Source: Periplaneta americana (taxonomy: Eukaryota; Arthropoda; Insecta; Blattodea; Blattidae). From it: a stretch of 64,000 bases of DNA. The translations under genes were made by a program, and so were the position numbers. Shown here one piece after another: positions 1 to 10,790 of this stretch. The notes under the pieces are model-generated. The model ran no database searches and was not told the origin of the DNA. It saw nothing but the letters and a program-made list of their open reading frames with translations. The stretch spans positions 129,177,121-129,241,120 of the forward strand of contig NC_091125.1 of the NCBI RefSeq assembly GCF_040183065.1, read 5' to 3'. The number at the start of each line of letters is the position of its first letter. The first letter of the stretch is position 1.

Positions 1-10
1 ATACATACAG

Positions 11-153
11 CCACCGGCGTAGCTCAGTCGGCTAAGGAGCTTGCCTGCGAATCCTCGGCCTCATCTCGCCAAATACCATCTCGCTATCACCACTCCCACG
101 ACGCTAAATAACAGAGTAGATGATACAGCGTCGTTAAATAACCAAGTAAAAAA
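11..153 (+). mobile_element. tRNA-derived SINE, internally deleted copy
   Basis: It begins GCCACCGGCGTAGCTCAGTC (A-box-like) and ends CAGCGTCGTTAAATAACC, matching the SINE at 35548-35803. The middle, including the B box, is missing. It is followed by an (ATAC)n tail. Confidence 0.75.
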
Positions 154-191
154 TACATACATACATACATACATACATACATACATACATG
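151..191 (+). repeat. (ATAC)n microsatellite
   Basis: A tetranucleotide run forming the 3' tail of the SINE fragment just before it. Confidence 0.9.
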
Positions 192-199
192 AGTATACG

Positions 200-1115
200 C
201 ATACACAGACGAGATAGTTGACCACCTTCTGACTTTTTACTTCCTTTCGCAAACGATTTTAATAGCAGCTCAGTTCAGTCTGATGAACACACGAGGGCGG
301 CCATGCACGGCACGTGGTGATGCGCATGCATTTCCGCTCATAACTTCCTGAATGTTAAACAGCCTATGTTTCCCGGTCGAAAAAAGACGTGGGAGGTGTG
401 CTTATGATCTAAACGTTCCCTATACACAAATTTCGTTGCAGGTTTAAAAACATTTTCGTTTAAGCTGCACTATGGTAGACGAGAATGATAGTCTGTTATT
501 TCACACTTAAAACACATTTTGTAGACTGTATTTTCGACGTACGTTTAAATTAACAGAAAACATGTTACTCGTTTATAAAACTGTTTTTCCACTCGAATTG
601 TTGTATGTATGCTGTTATTACGTTGTTTTCAGGCTAGTATCTAGTATCTAAACTTGCTTTAATTTCACCGTCCTTAGCGATCTAAACGATGGATTTATTC
701 ACTGCAGTGAATTAAACGTTTTTAATTCTCATACTAGTTAAAATTATTTAAATCACTCTCTCCTTGGCAACCAACACGTCAGCAACAATAAAATTCATAC
801 ATTCATTCATTTATAACTTCTTCACAAACAACACAGTACAAACTAAATGCCTACAATTTAAATTTGGATATTAGTCATGTATAGCAACGAGAGTAAATAG
901 ATTTTATGCACTCGTTGAAATTATCACCCTCGGCTTCGCCTTGGGCGCTAAACTTTCCACTTGCGGATAAAATCTAATTTTACTCTCTTGTACCTACTTA
1001 CTATTACCGTGATATTGTTGATCGCTATTGAAAACAGAACATAAGTCACGTTACTACCTTAGGGAAGAAAGTGAAAATATGTTTCGCACAACAGTCGTAT
1101 AGCAACAACAAACAA
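200..1115. other. No recognised gene; one hairpin
   Basis: AT-rich sequence. Bases 888-991 form an imperfect inverted repeat (gagagtaaatagattttat / ataaaatctaattttactctc type arms), possibly a small foldback element. Nothing else was recognised. Confidence 0.4.
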
Positions 1116-1455
1116 AATCATAGTCCAAACTCCACTATCCTTCCTACAGTTCTGATGTTAAATTTTGTAAAATAAAGAACTATATTTTTATTACGTAAAA
1201 TGTGGGAGCGGAAAAACATTATATACCCCAGGGATGCAGAACTGACAGAGAGAGGGATGGAAGTATGAGGAAAGCATTGGTTCCCCTGCCACAGTCCACA
1301 GGGGATTGAATGACGTATCCGTGATCCGTCCACAACCATGTGGTGAATTGCAACAAACTGGTGCTTACGAACAAAGTGACGAAAGTGTTTACTATAAGCA
1401 GTAGAATGAGCTGCTGCCAGGAAATCAAAAGGAAGATAGCAATAATGGTAACAGA

Positions 1456-1716
1456 GCATCTTCTGCGGACTTACGGAAAAAAGACTGAGGAAGATACTAG
1501 TGAAGTGCTGTGTGTGTAGTGTAGCATTTATGGCGACAGAAACATGGAAATTACGACGAAGTGAAGATAAATGATTAGAAATGTGGATATGGAGAAAGCT
1601 GGAGCGTGTGAAATGGACAAACGGAATAAGAAATGAAGATGTGTTGGAAAAAGTGAGTGAAGAAAGAATGATGCTGAAACTGATCAGAAAGAGGAAAAGG
1701 AATTGGTTGGGTCACT
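1456..1716 (+). mobile_element. LINE fragment (family B), left part
   Basis: Similar at DNA level to 54117-54545 (shared ATGCTGAAACTGATCAG and ...GGAATTGGTTGGG...CACTGG). It resumes after the inserted element near 2422 (AGACTAAGAGGAAGG). It is the C-terminal/3' region of a degenerate non-LTR element with no intact ORF. Confidence 0.6.
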
Positions 1717-2387
1717 GGCCCGCCGCGCACAAATCCGGATTACAGGAGAGATAGTGAGTGGTTTCTATGATCGTATTCTGAATCTCACCGGTGAGCAAAC
1801 CGATGGCATCACGGTGTTCCGAATTCCACCGATGACGTCATTGATGCTCCACCGGTGTCGCACCGGTGCCATCAACTTGCAGAGGTGCTGGCAGTCTCCA
1901 TCAGCCGCCATCAGTGAATCTGATTGGTTCTTGTATAGGGCGGGAATTAGCAGACGAATAACATCGTGCACTGTTGTGTCATGGCGGTGTGTTCTGCTTT
2001 AGTTCTGCTGTATTGTTTGTAATGAGCACAACGTAAAAACAATATGTTAATGGCTTATGAGCGAACATGTCAACGGACCCGTTATTACTACTGGTTGAAG
2101 AAATAAATTGTTTATGCTATCTTTTCTTTGAACGAGATGGGAGTACGAAAATTTCGCAAAATTTTGCTAGCGTAGCATAGACAACAACTTGTACAGTCGC
2201 CATGACAGCCATCGATCCTTCCAGCAGTTTTGTTCCTTATTTCGCTGCAACGTGACGTCATTGATGCCACCGGACCGGTGAGATTCGGAATACGCTGTAT
2301 AGCTGCGAGATGCGAGGTCTGCTCACCTCTCAGCTATAGAAACCACTCACTATCTCTACTCTAGTCCGGATTTGGGCGAGGCGGGCC
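1717..2387. mobile_element. Palindromic (foldback) element interrupted by a 529-bp TIR element
   Basis: The left arm (GGCCCGCC...AAATCCGGAT...AGAGATAGTGAGTGGTTTC) is matched in inverse by the right arm (GAAACCACTCACTATCTCT...TCCGGATTTGGG...GGCGGGCC). It lies in the LINE fragment that starts at 1456. Its own outer TSD is not clear. Confidence 0.65.
1769..2297 (+). mobile_element. 529-bp TIR element, copy 1 (MITE-like)
   Basis: The ends are GATCGTATTCTGAATCTCAC and the inverse of GTGAGATTCGGAATACGCTG, flanked by TAT (1766-1768 and 2298-2300). The palindrome around it shows the unduplicated site (TTTCTATAGCTG, mirrored by CAGCTATAGAAA), which supports a 3-bp duplication. A same-length copy in reverse orientation is at 32650-33178. 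Open frames on both strands are unsupported as genes. Confidence 0.75.
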
Positions 2388-2529
2388 TCGCATCTCGCAC
2401 GCATCGGTTCAGAAAAACCAAGGCTTTAGATATATGGATTGTATGCGGAGACTAAGAGGAAGGAAGAAAATAAAAAAAATTGAATACTAGGTGTGCAGTG
2501 AAAGACCTGCCCCAGGGCAAAAAATTATG

Positions 2530-2770
2530 AATAAATGAGTGAGGGATGAAATTGCAGAAGAACGGAGAAAGTTAAACAACACAGAACTTCACACATTATA
2601 TTCTTCACCTAACATAATTAGGAACATTAAATCCAGACGATTGAGATGGGCAGAGTATGTAGCACGTATGGGTGAATCCAGAAGTGCGTACAATGTGAGT
2701 TGGGAGATCCGAGGGAGAAAGATCTTTGGGGAGGCCGAGACGTAGATGGAAGGATTATATTAAAACTAGT
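2530..2770 (+). mobile_element. LINE family A, 3' fragment
   Basis: The translation contains NTELHTLYSSPNIIRNIKSR and RLRWAEYVARMGESRSAYNV, the C-terminal tail of a non-LTR reverse transcriptase also seen at 11140-12576. It is 5'-truncated and degenerate after GRPEGKRPLG-like sequence. Confidence 0.75.
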
Positions 2771-3078
2771 GGCTTGTGCAGCAAATGCTGCAAACTAAGT
2801 TCATTAGACGTTCAAATAAACATTTTTCAGATTTATTTTCAATGAAGAATACCAGACATTCGGGAAGTTATTTGCTTCCATAACAATGAAAGATACTCTC
2901 TCTCTCGAGCCAATACTGAAGAGAACCACGCATATAAATATCTACACCACACCGCCATTAAATATATGAAAAAGACCCAACCCCAATTGATTAATAATTA
3001 TAAAAATATTTGATTTTTAATAATATTATTATCTTACGTAAGTTTTATAGCTTTCAGTAACATATACTATATATACTA

Positions 3079-3865
3079 CAGAGGTGTGAAAATTATTAGA
3101 ATAATCTTAATTTTAAAGGTTTTTTAATAGTTCCTTCACAAATATTAATTGAATTGGTGAATATTGGTATATATTACTATACTGATGTAGGATATATTTA
3201 CTACTAACAATCCCGGAAAGCATTGTTGTACGTTGGTATTTTTCTTATTTTACAATTGTTATGGGAATTCAGAAATTATTATATTATGTTGGCGGAATTG
3301 GAAACATAAAAAAATTATATGCACAAAACAGATGTATACATTCATTTGAACCTTCACAACAATGTAAACGCAAAGAACAATTTGTTTAAAGCATTTCTTA
3401 ACATAACAATTGTAAAATAAGAAAAATACCAATGTACAACAATGCTTTCCGGCATTAGTAGTAAATATATCCTACGTCAGTATAGTAATATTATATACCA
3501 ATATTCATCAATTCAATGAATATTTGTGAAGGAACTATTTAAAAAACTTTAAAATTAAGATTATTCTAATAATTTTCACACCTCTGTACTTTAAACAGAC
3601 TGCCATCAAATAAGAACGAAACTAAACTACTTCCAAACTACAATTTCTCCAACATAATATAATAATTTCTGAATTTCCATAACAATTGTAAAATAAGAAA
3701 AATACCAATGTACAACAATGCTTTCCGGCATTGTTAGTAGTAAATATATCCTACATCAGTATAGTAATATTATATACCAATATTAATCAATTCAATGAAT
3801 ATTTGTGAAGGAACTATTAAAAAACCTTTAAAATTAAGATTATTCTAATAATTTTCACACCTCTG
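3079..3865. mobile_element. Tc1/mariner-type TIR element with a duplicated right end
   Basis: The left end CAGAGGTGTGAAAATTATTA at 3079 is preceded by TA. About 230 bp of it is repeated in inverse ending at 3586 (followed by TA), and again in inverse ending at 3865 (followed by TA). No transposase is visible between the arms. Confidence 0.7.
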
Positions 3866-3869
3866 TATA

Positions 3870-4530
3870 TAGCCGCCACTCGGTAAAATATAGAAATCAA
3901 AATCTAATTTAAGTTATTCTCTACATCTACCCCAAAACGTTTCACTTTCATATCATCAATATAGCATCAATATGTATAATTAATGAAAAATAGTTACATC
4001 ATGACATTAACTACAATAATATTTCATTTCTAGTGGTAATAATGTCATCAAACCACCTCAAGTTTTGTAGTTTTTAATATCCAATACACAGATGTACCCA
4101 GAAAATTACACACCACAGAATCGAAGCTGTAAATCATTTTTAGTAAGTTAAGTTTTTAATAGCCAATTTAATTTGAGCTCTAAATATGTCAGCGTTCTTG
4201 CAGATCATGGCCTTCGTGTAATATTGTTTACTGTAGTATGTGTTTTGTTTTATTCTGAAATGCAACACGGCCGACTTGATGCTCGCTTCGCTACTCCTTT
4301 ACAAAAAAGCGAAGGTAATATCAAGTCGGCAGTGAATGCAATTAGCTAGTTCTCAAAACTAACGACAGATTAATTTTGGAAAATAGGAAAATTATGTTTA
4401 AAAATTGACATTTCACTGAAAACTACTATTTTTTCGAAAAACTTTGAGTTGCAAGCTTCAAAATGAGAGGTCATTTATTAAAATCCGTCCAGCCGTTTTC
4501 CCGTAATTTCCATTACCAGTTCAAATTATA
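3870..4530. other. No recognised gene
   Basis: AT-rich. A short hairpin at about 4269-4333 has arms GCCGACTTGAT / ATCAAGTCGGC. Nothing else was recognised. Confidence 0.35.
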
Positions 4531-4536
4531 TATATA

Positions 4537-4654
4537 GATGGATTTGAGGGAGGTGGGATATGATGCTAGGTACTGGATTAATCTTGCTCAGGATAGGGAC
4601 CGATGGCGGGCTTATGTGAGAGCGGTAATGAACCTCCGGAGTCTTTAAAAGCCG
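4537..4654 (+). mobile_element. LINE family A, extreme 3' end
   Basis: Encodes the MDLREVGYD-like, WINLAQDRDRWRAYVRAVM tail. The DNA end CTTTAAAAGCC matches the other copies, but the usual (AAGT)n tail is absent. Confidence 0.7.
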
Positions 4655-4659
4655 AATTG

Positions 4660-5215
4660 TATGTAAGCAAGGTAGTGCTGTAGAGTACCCTGGCCATGTT
4701 CTCATAAGGGGAAAAATATGGATAAATATTACACATCTCTGAGCCATGCAGAGGCAATGCGACAGATGGGGCGTAGGAGCACAGAAGGATATGGAAGACA
4801 GGGACCCTGTAGGGAGGATGCAGAGAATCGTGTAGCTTGGCTGAGAACAGCAAGGCGGAGTTCAACTGTACGAATCTCCATAAGAAGATAAGGAAAGAGA
4901 AATCGGAATATTGTGCAGTAATTGAGGACAAGATTGCAAAAACTGCTTACTTCTAACTTTCTTGAAACAGAGAAACCAGAACGTAAAACTTAACGCTTCT
5001 AGATCGTTGATAATGCATTGTTTTGTTTTCATCAGTTGATGCTGACACATCGGCTTTCCAATAGTTGACTTCTCTTCGTATGCAGAATGAAGTTGTTAAT
5101 GTTTGTAGCCTACATGCTATGTCTGTTAAGAGTTTTCGTAGCTAAACCGCTGTTTTATCTTGAACACATTTTTAAACCTGACACTATATAAATAGACATA
5201 CAATACAGTGACGAG
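4660..5215. other. No recognised gene
   Basis: Contains minus-strand open frames with no recognised domain. Nothing could be supported. Confidence 0.3.
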
Positions 5216-5219
5216 CATA

Positions 5220-5355
5220 TAGCGGATTTTCGGTCCCTACACTGCGACAAGACGTCACGTTCCTTGACGTACGGAGGGAGCGTAGCAATGAGTTAAATGA
5301 CCTCCCTGCAACTGACGCATACCTAAAGTTCAGTATCGGGACCGAAAATCCGCTG
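5220..5355. mobile_element. Short MITE-like inverted repeat
   Basis: The termini AGCGGATTTTCGGTCCC and GGGACCGAAAATCCGCT are perfect inverses about 135 bp apart. No clear TSD was found. Confidence 0.6.
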
Positions 5356-5559
5356 GCTGGTGATGGTGAGAAATTCAAATCTAGAACCACTGTCTTCATT
5401 CGACAATGAAACTGCTATTAAGCCGTTGAATTCACATATATTTTTAATTTCTCAGCTAATTATTTTATTTTATCCAGCGTTCCATCTATGAGCGACGCGC
5501 CGAAACCGTACTTCTTTTTGCCGTCTTCGGCGTTGCCCTCGGTGTATACTAGGCAGACT

Positions 5560-6041
5560 GTATTCCAATGGATACCATCCCATTGTGGAATCCTGGGAAA
5601 CGAGAATGCGGATGCATTAGCAAAGAAGAGCAGCACTGCTACTTACAGACCTGTTACTAAATCTACGTATTACTCTGTGAAAAGATTTATTAAATCTACA
5701 TACTTAGACTTCAACAAACAAAATTTGATAACACAATCTCAAGGGAAAAAATGGAACTCTCTGCTTCATAATCCACAGTTAATTCCCGATTTACCACGAA
5801 AATCGCCTGTAGCTGCATTTATATTGGCAACAGGCCATGATTGTTTGGCCAAACACCAGCATAGAATTGGAATATATCAGTCCCCTAATTGCCCATTGTG
5901 CAACTCAAACCAAGAAATGGATTCGGAACACCTCAAAATCTGTGCTTCCGTGGCTGGCCATGATAATATCTTTGAAAAATATTGGCCTGCAAGAGGTCAA
6001 ATGACTTTATTGTCAAACGCCTGGCATTAGAAAACAACAAC
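5560..6041 (+). mobile_element. 5'-truncated LINE: RNase H C-terminus and zinc knuckle
   Basis: Encodes VFQWIPSHCGILGNENADAL, the last catalytic block of the RNase H domain of jockey/I-type elements, then CPLCNSNQEMDSEHLKIC, a CCHC-type knuckle. The frame stops at 6030 and an AAC-rich tail follows. A 14-bp duplication, ATACTAGGCAGACT, flanks it at 5546-5559 and 6042-6055, so the insertion boundaries are secure and the apparent ATG at 5488 lies in flanking DNA. Confidence 0.9.
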
Positions 6042-6148
6042 ATACTAGGCAGACTACATAGCACTGCATGATTATGATGATAATTAATGGAGCAATGGTA
6101 GAAGGTTATAGAGGAAATGGCAGTATCCCGAGAAAACCTATCACAAAA

Positions 6149-6237
6149 CACCGTTTTTGTCCATCATAAATTCTACTTGCACCCACCGGGATTAAAATCC
6201 AGGTTACCAGCGTGAAAAACCGACAGTCTAACCATTT
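6149..6237 (-). repeat. Short dispersed repeat, SINE-like
   Basis: Resembles 10890-10980 (CACCGTnTTT...CACAAATTCTA...CCGGGATT). The CCGGGATT...AACC block resembles a degenerate B box on the minus strand. Family unknown. Confidence 0.35.
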
Positions 6238-6533
6238 GCCTATGTTAAACATTTTATTATTTATTTTACTGATAGTTTCTGTACAGTTGACTTTGAAGAC
6301 CTTGCGTTGGCTTCATCAAGAAATTGTTTCAAGTTAATAGTCTTTCTGCTGTTATGAAGTGTATTACTTTTGTGATGTAGTGTACCATGTATTCCGGGTT
6401 GTAAAGAGATTTTAACAGTATAGCATAATTATTGCTATTCCAATACTAAATTGTGAAGCTGGTTTCGTAAGAACGAAATAAAAATTGTTTTTGTTGCTGA
6501 AAATGATGGTATTTATGGCAAAGTTACGCAAGC

Positions 6534-6535
<2 letters not shown>

Positions 6536-6583
<48 letters not shown>

Positions 6584-6600
6584 GTAATAGTAATAATATT
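6536..6600 (+). repeat. (AAT)n microsatellite
   Basis: A perfect to near-perfect trinucleotide run. It creates the poly-Ile frames on both strands. Confidence 0.95.
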
Positions 6601-6729
6601 TTTGTACACGAACATTATAAACAATCTCTATTATTGCTCAAAATCATTCACAAATAGCATTTTATGGCACATGTGCAATAAAATTTCCATAGAAACAATT
6701 ACGTCATTAACTAGTTTCTATTTATAACA

Positions 6730-7370
6730 ATGCTACTCCAAAATGCCAATATCAATAATATTAAAAGCGATAATCTGGACTGCCGCTGGGTAGCACACCG
6801 AAAACAAACGTTATGTTGTTTTCTTTTAGCATAATTTTAGTGTATAATATATGCAATAAAATTTTGTGTATAGGAAAAAGCAGAATTTCTAAAAGAAAAT
6901 GAATAATTTAATAAGACAGTTAACAAAAAAAAAAAAAAAAAAGATCGGTTTCGATATATATGCCAGAACCACTGCTTCTGAAGTCTCTTTCCTTTTCTTA
7001 CTCTCTAATCATGTAGTAAATTTTTTTCGTACTGTCTTTCATAGCTTCCACTTTTTTTTTAAGAATCAAGCTCATTTCTGAATTATAATCTTCTTTTGAA
7101 ATATGTTCTGGTAAAGTGAATTTCATATTTAGCAACAATGTCAATAAATATTCATCAAACCAAACATTGACGTCACGATTATATTGCAGACTTTGTTTCA
7201 GAGTAACATTAAAAATTTGAAATATTTACGAATTTCGTCTTTATTAATTCTCTTATAATGCTGTTGTACGAAAAAAAAAAGAAGAAGAAGAATGTATGAA
7301 ATTCGTTTGCTGTGTTGTAGATATTACATTCACTAAAGTTAGGAAACTCATGTCATAAAGTAGCCTATAT
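6730..7370. other. No recognised gene
   Basis: AT-rich, with an A-run at 6927-6943 and a short GAA run near 7280. Nothing was recognised. Confidence 0.35.
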
Positions 7371-7734
7371 CATAATACAGAGTGATGTACAAAGTTCTCT
7401 CTCGATTTGGGGAGGCGATTCCTCAGGATGTTTGGAACAAAATATTTAAATGAATTAATAGGATCACATTCATAATTACGGAGTTACAACACATTTTCGA
7501 AACGTGTCATAGTGAATGGAACGCTAGGCATGTTTGTTGTCATAACTACGTGTACCCTTAGACTACTGCATCTGGGGGTGGATGAACGACATCGTGTACC
7601 AGGTTAAGGTACGAACACGCGAAGAGTTGCTTCCAGGGCCAGATTTAGGTATAGTGCCGCCCCTAGGCAATGCTAAACTTTGCCCACTCCCAACTCTTAC
7701 AAACAGTTTATGAGCAGCTATTTATACAGGTACG

Positions 7735-8316
7735 GTCTTACTAATAAAAACTCTATATACACACGTTTAACTGTCTTATATAGTGAGTAGCTCGTTTATA
7801 AGTCGTGTGTAAATTCCTTACTAATAATCACTACATACGTCGTGTATAACAGTATAACTGTTACACAGCTACGTCATAGTTTCGTTATTACTTTGTTACG
7901 AAAGGTAATAGAATATCTGAGATTCTCTATTGCATCCGGTAGAGCTCTCTAGTGTGGCGTGTTAAATATCGATAGTACAACTGTCTCTAATCGATTACCA
8001 CACTACATTTTGGTCAAAGAGTACAAGCTACAGCAATATTATTCTAATAATTCTATGATCTTTGGTTTGTTCTTCTGTGGTTACAAGGTAACCATCATCG
8101 TCATTACGAACAGCTGTTAGAGGGGCGGCCATTTTTTCGCTATATACAACGCTTAAACAAGGGGTTTCGTGTATATAACTACTGCAAAGCAATTCCCATT
8201 GTATGGTTACAGCCTGTTTATACGTCCATAGCTTATTCACGGTTTATTAGTAACGTTTTCTCTCTCAACTCTGCATAAGTCTCGTATAAAAACTATACAC
8301 GGTTTATTAGTAAGAC
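7735..8316 (+). mobile_element. TIR element (GTCTTACTAATAAA family), copy 1
   Basis: The ends GTCTTACTAATAAA and TTTATTAGTAAGAC are inverse. A second copy lies at 62982-63586, alignable over most of its length. No transposase was seen, so it is probably non-autonomous. Confidence 0.65.
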
Positions 8317-8352
8317 TGGTATTGTTTAGTTTAAATTAGCTTTAAATGAAAT

Positions 8353-8575
8353 GGTCGACCTGGTTGCAATGTTGGTATAGCGCTGGCCTTCTATGCCCAC
8401 TGTTGCGGGTGCGATCCCGGGACAGGTCGATGGCATTTAAGTGTGCTTAAATGCGACAGGCTCATGTCAGTAGATTTACTGGCATGTAAAAGAACTCCTG
8501 CGGGACAAAATTTCGGCACACCCGGCGACGCTGATATAACCTCAGCAGTTGCGAGCGTCGTTAAATAAAACATAA
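8353..8575 (+). mobile_element. tRNA-derived SINE
   Basis: The head contains an A-box-like TTGGTATAGCGCTGG and a B-box-like GGTGCGATCCC. The body ends GAGCGTCGTTAAATAAAACA, resembling the end of the SINE family at 35548-35803. Confidence 0.7.
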
Positions 8576-9000
8576 CACTTTGTTAAATTAAATGTTACAA
8601 TTCAGAAAATAATAAATTACTGGAATCAAAATATGTGCATCTTACTTGTGAATTAGGCCTATAAAGATTTCCTTCGCACTTTCTTCACAGAGAAAGCATT
8701 GATGATGTCAATCTGACGAAGCACATCAGACTCGATGCAAAGAAATGTATTCAAACTTATTCATTGTTCAAACAAAATTGATTTGTAAAAGGCTAGCTGT
8801 GGTTTATTATTAAGCATTGATTTTGTTGGTGATATTATTACGAGCATTTCCTACTTCGATAGGAAGTATAAAGTAAATTGAAAAATGAACTCCAACTCCT
8901 TGCAGAATAAATCTTTCATATCGAGTTATATACAGTGCACATGCTGGAAAGTGATTAAATAATATTGTTGACGATATATTATATTGGAAATGTCGCTGTT

Positions 9001-9115
9001 CTTCAGTTGGTTCCCAAACAGAATATCAACAACGTGAGTAGGTTCCGCATGTTCAAATATAAACAACGTGAGTAGGTTCCCCATGTTGCAATATCAACAA
9101 CGTGAGTAGGTTTCG
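9001..9115 (+). repeat. Short tandem repeat, three units
   Basis: Three imperfect copies of a unit containing CAACAACGTGAGTAGGTT inside the hAT. Possibly subterminal binding repeats; function unknown. Confidence 0.6.
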
Positions 9116-9284
9116 AGACTGTATGGGAAGGAAATGTTTATCGATCATGTAGCAGAGTAGTGAAAGGTGTTCAGATATCAACAATGGGGATGAGGTAGTT
9201 GTTATTGCCTATAACGCCACCTATAATCAGTCATGACCCGTGGTTCCACCTACGTTAAAATATAAATACCGATCATAAGTTTCA

Positions 9285-9581
9285 GTGATTAGCAGAGTAG
9301 TGGCAGTGGAAGTACCGGACTGCATGGATTTCACTACTATGCTCAGTGAAAAGAGAAAGGTCAACGATCACAAGTTCGGTTTTCAGAAATCATTATCTGG
9401 CGGTGTAGAAATATATACTTGTGTTAAAAGAGGATGCAAGTATTTCGTGAAACTTTCTGATTCAGGTATTATAATGGAATGCAACGTCGAACATAACCAC
9501 GACACTTCTGATACAGCAACTTTAAATAAAATTATGGAAGTTTTTCGACGCAGCGTGTCAGCCAAGCACAAAACATGTTAA
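9285..9581 (+). CDS. FLYWCH-type zinc-finger ORF inside the hAT
   Basis: An open frame of 98 codons. Residues from about 30 to 75 fit a FLYWCH zinc finger: FGFQKSLSGGVEIYTCVKRG, then CKYFVKLSDSGIIMECNVEH and NHD, with CVKRGC supplying the cysteine pair and EHNH the histidines. Such domains bind DNA or proteins and are frequent in MULE-type transposases and proteins derived from them. The usual transposase core does not follow; the frame stops soon after. The start is uncertain because the M at residue 15 is equally good. A TATA-like stretch (AAATATAAATACC) lies upstream. It may be a captured fragment or a remnant. Confidence 0.55.
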   Translation: MISRVVAVEVPDCMDFTTMLSEKRKVNDHKFGFQKSLSGGVEIYTCVKRGCKYFVKLSDSGIIMECNVEHNHDTSDTATLNKIMEVFRRSVSAKHKTC

Positions 9582-10730
9582 CTTACCTACTACCGTAGAC
9601 AGTAGTTGACAGCTCTATGTCTGTATAAAATGGGAAGGGAAATGTTTTCTGGCTTGGTCTAGTGCGGGAACCAATTGCAGTACACAGATGAAATCAACCT
9701 GGAACCAACTCGAGTATAGCTCTGCGACGAGATGGGAACCGATTCATAGATTTGGGAACCAATTCCAGTACGCCCGGAAATGTAACTGAGGGTTCTGGTT
9801 ACTATTCATAGCGATAATATAATAAACACACATCCAATTTGATTTTCAACAATGCATTCTTGTTCATACAAGAAGTTAAATTTAAGCAGTTTCATACTAT
9901 AGTAACGTGATACCGGAATTACAATATAACTATGCAGCTGCACACTTTCCTTTTACTCTCGCCACGACAACGACAATGCGATAACAAAACAATATCCGAC
10001 TCCCACAAGGTATTCAAGAACAAACTTCAGAAAATATTTTCCAACAAGACAAGTGTTTTAAAAACAAATTTCACTGTAAAATAAAAATGAAAAAAAGGAA
10101 AGAAGAAAGAGAGAGAAAAAATGCCGCCCTTCTGGAAATTACCACCCTAGGCAACTCCCTAGGTTGCCTAGGCCTAAATCCGGCACTGGTTGCTTCAACG
10201 CATTCTGGATGACGCGGCGACAATAAGAAACAAACGCGTGAAACTTCGAAATGTTACACGTATGGTTCACATCCGTGCGGACCGTTGCTTTGGAGTTCAG
10301 GGAGGCATTTACGAAAATGTGATTTAAATCCACTGTAAATGAAAGATACTGATACATAAACGATCAATTGTTTGTATTTTATTATTACAGTATTATTATT
10401 ATTATTTTTTTTTTTCACTTTTGTTAATGAAATACTGAAATACAAGTTTTCTTTCTGCCGTTTTCAAATTACTGTAACTTCGTAATTATGAATGTGATTC
10501 CATTAATTTGTTGACATTTTTTGTTCCAAATAACCTCAGGAATCACCTCCACAAACCGGGGGGAGAGCTTCGTAAATCACCCTGTATACTATTTTATCCA
10601 GTGGCGGTTGCTTCAATTTTGCATCATTCAGCCAAGCATTCACTTCTACAAGTGACACTGTGAAGTTGTATTTATTTTTTCCCGCGATAGATGCTGCCCT
10701 CGGTGAATCGGTGCTACGTAGCACTCTCTG

Positions 10731-10790
10731 GTGGTGGTGGTGGTGGTGGTGGTGGTGGTGGTGGTGGTGGTGGTGGTGGTGGTGGTGATA
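10731..10790 (+). repeat. (GGT)n microsatellite
   Basis: A trinucleotide run that creates poly-Gly and poly-His frames. Those frames are not supported as genes. Confidence 0.95.

Larger units (their letters stand above)
7634..10188. mobile_element. hAT-superfamily transposon, 2.56 kb
   Basis: The termini CAGGGCCAGATTTAGG and CCTAAATCCGGCACTG are inverse. They are flanked by the 8-bp duplication GTTGCTTC (7626-7633 and 10189-10196). The 8-bp TSD and CAG...CTG ends are hAT hallmarks. It holds later insertions and a FLYWCH-type ORF; no hAT dimerisation domain was recognised. Confidence 0.8.
7378..10584. mobile_element. Tc1/mariner-like element split by a hAT
   Basis: The TIRs are about 130 bp. 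The left end CAGAGTGATGTACAAAGTTC follows TA, and the right end is the inverse (...AAATCACCCTG) followed by TA. Removing the hAT at 7634-10188 with one TSD leaves about 0.64 kb. Its plus-strand frame then reads across the junction: MNDIVYQVKVRTREELL continues as QRILDDAATIRNKRVKLRNV, a C-terminal segment typical of IS630/Tc1/mariner transposases. The host copy was thus already a deletion derivative. Confidence 0.75.

Noticed and set aside
1118-1459. 113-codon minus-strand ORF
   Set aside because: No family motif; it overlaps the start of a LINE fragment and another open frame, so it is probably chance.
4578-4931. 117-codon minus-strand ORF
   Set aside because: It runs antisense through a LINE A 3' end into unassigned DNA and has no motif.
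6412-6727. Poly-isoleucine frames on both strands
   Set aside because: Translation of an (AAT)n tract; the same artefact occurs at 22025-22400, 23137-23469 and 46752-46937.
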